This document shows, piece after piece, positions 63,759 to 64,000 of a stretch of 64,000 bases of DNA. The stretch's first letter is position 1, and each line of letters begins with the position of its first letter. The stretch comes from Tindallia magadiensis. Lineage in GTDB: Bacteria > Bacillota > Clostridia > Peptostreptococcales > Tindalliaceae. Under the pieces are notes generated by a model, which made no database searches, had not been told where the DNA came from, and saw only the letters and a program-made list of their open reading frames with translations. The stretch covers positions 124,001 through 188,000 of the forward strand of contig NZ_FOQA01000006.1 in NCBI RefSeq assembly GCF_900113635.1. Reading direction: 5' to 3'. The position numbers and the translations under genes are program-made.

Positions 63759-63966
63759 ATAGTTCTCTCCTCACAATAACCATTGACCCTCTCCCAAAAT
63801 TCTTTCTCTTACATTATTTCTACCAATCGCTTTCCATTCTAATCGTTTTCTTTTTCTATCATAAAATCAAATTCTTTTCAGTTTGCGTTTTTTTCTCCCT
63901 GCATTGGGTAAAATTCTCACGATTAACCATTGCACATTAACTATTTTCTGACGGGAGGTGCCCATT

Positions 63967-64000
63967 TTGACCTCAGATCAAATTCCTCCATCATTGCAAG
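63967..64000 (+). CDS. Start of a gene cut by the window edge
   Basis: TTG at 63967, eight bases after GGGAGG (63953-63958), opens the frame MTSDQIPPSLQ, continuing beyond the window. Too short to identify. The 208 bases between it and the kinase gene show no clear feature other than AT-rich promoter-like sequence. Confidence 0.45.
   Translation, partial: MTSDQIPPSLQ

Noticed and set aside
1-64000. CRISPR arrays, transposases, integrases, tRNA or rRNA genes
   Set aside because: No repeat-spacer pattern, no transposase or integrase frame and no cloverleaf or rRNA signature was seen on reading both strands.

Overview
The window looks like the chromosome of a low-GC, Gram-positive, anaerobic bacterium of the class Clostridia. 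Pointers are strong GGAGG ribosome sites with frequent GTG and TTG starts, clostridial RNA switches (M-box, NiCo, preQ1), a DUF4317 protein, a COG2403 GTPase, amino-acid-fermentation enzymes (tryptophanase, threonine ammonia-lyase, arginase) and no respiratory genes. A betaine-type BCCT carrier and an NhaC antiporter suggest a salt- or alkali-tolerant habitat; that is inference. No rRNA, tRNA, CRISPR array, insertion sequence or prophage was seen.

Layout. 1-12.3 kb, mostly minus strand: BCCT transporter, LemA plus DUF2207 pair, a eukaryote-type glycogen branching enzyme, IclR regulator, tryptophanase, then a preQ1-controlled queT (plus), YjbQ and a 7TMR-DISM diguanylate cyclase. 12.4-17.3 kb, plus strand: GAPDH behind a Rex-like site, then two metal-switch units, an M-box driving mgtC-like and mgtE genes and a NiCo-type switch driving a CDF exporter. 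18.6-26.8 kb: a GC-richer island with a Crp/Fnr-like regulator diverging from a 1336-residue activase/dehydratase-like protein, a NitT/TauT-type ABC transporter and two cupins. 26.9-36.2 kb, mostly plus: DUF4317, 8-oxoguanine glycosylase, a membrane LRR protein, a MATE pump with its divergent MerR regulator, and a FapA-like/GAF pair. 36.2-50.2 kb: a frameshifted small gene, 5'-nucleotidase with LysM, PC4-like protein, a second diguanylate cyclase, COG2403 GTPase, flavodoxin, arginase, threonine ammonia-lyase, NhaC with an upstream TPR gene behind a structured leader, a soluble chemoreceptor, a thiamine-binding-type protein and HtpG. 50.2-63.8 kb, minus: a chemosensory operon tetR-cheA-cheW-mcp-cheR-cheB-cheY, followed by rnhA and a large propeller-type membrane protein and preceded by a PocR-PAS hybrid kinase.

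How it fits together. The strongest theme is metal and redox control. Fur-type 7-1-7 boxes of nearly the same sequence stand before flavodoxin, before the activase-ABC operon and before the two cupins, so these three units probably form one iron-responsive regulon. The activase-ABC-cupin island is my best candidate for an undescribed system: composition, paired Fur boxes, tight coupling and a divergent regulator suggest an acquired module, but its substrate and reaction are unknown to me. The second candidate is the structured leader with a consensus promoter and terminator in front of the TPR-NhaC genes; it resembles parts of the lysine switch but does not fit it fully.
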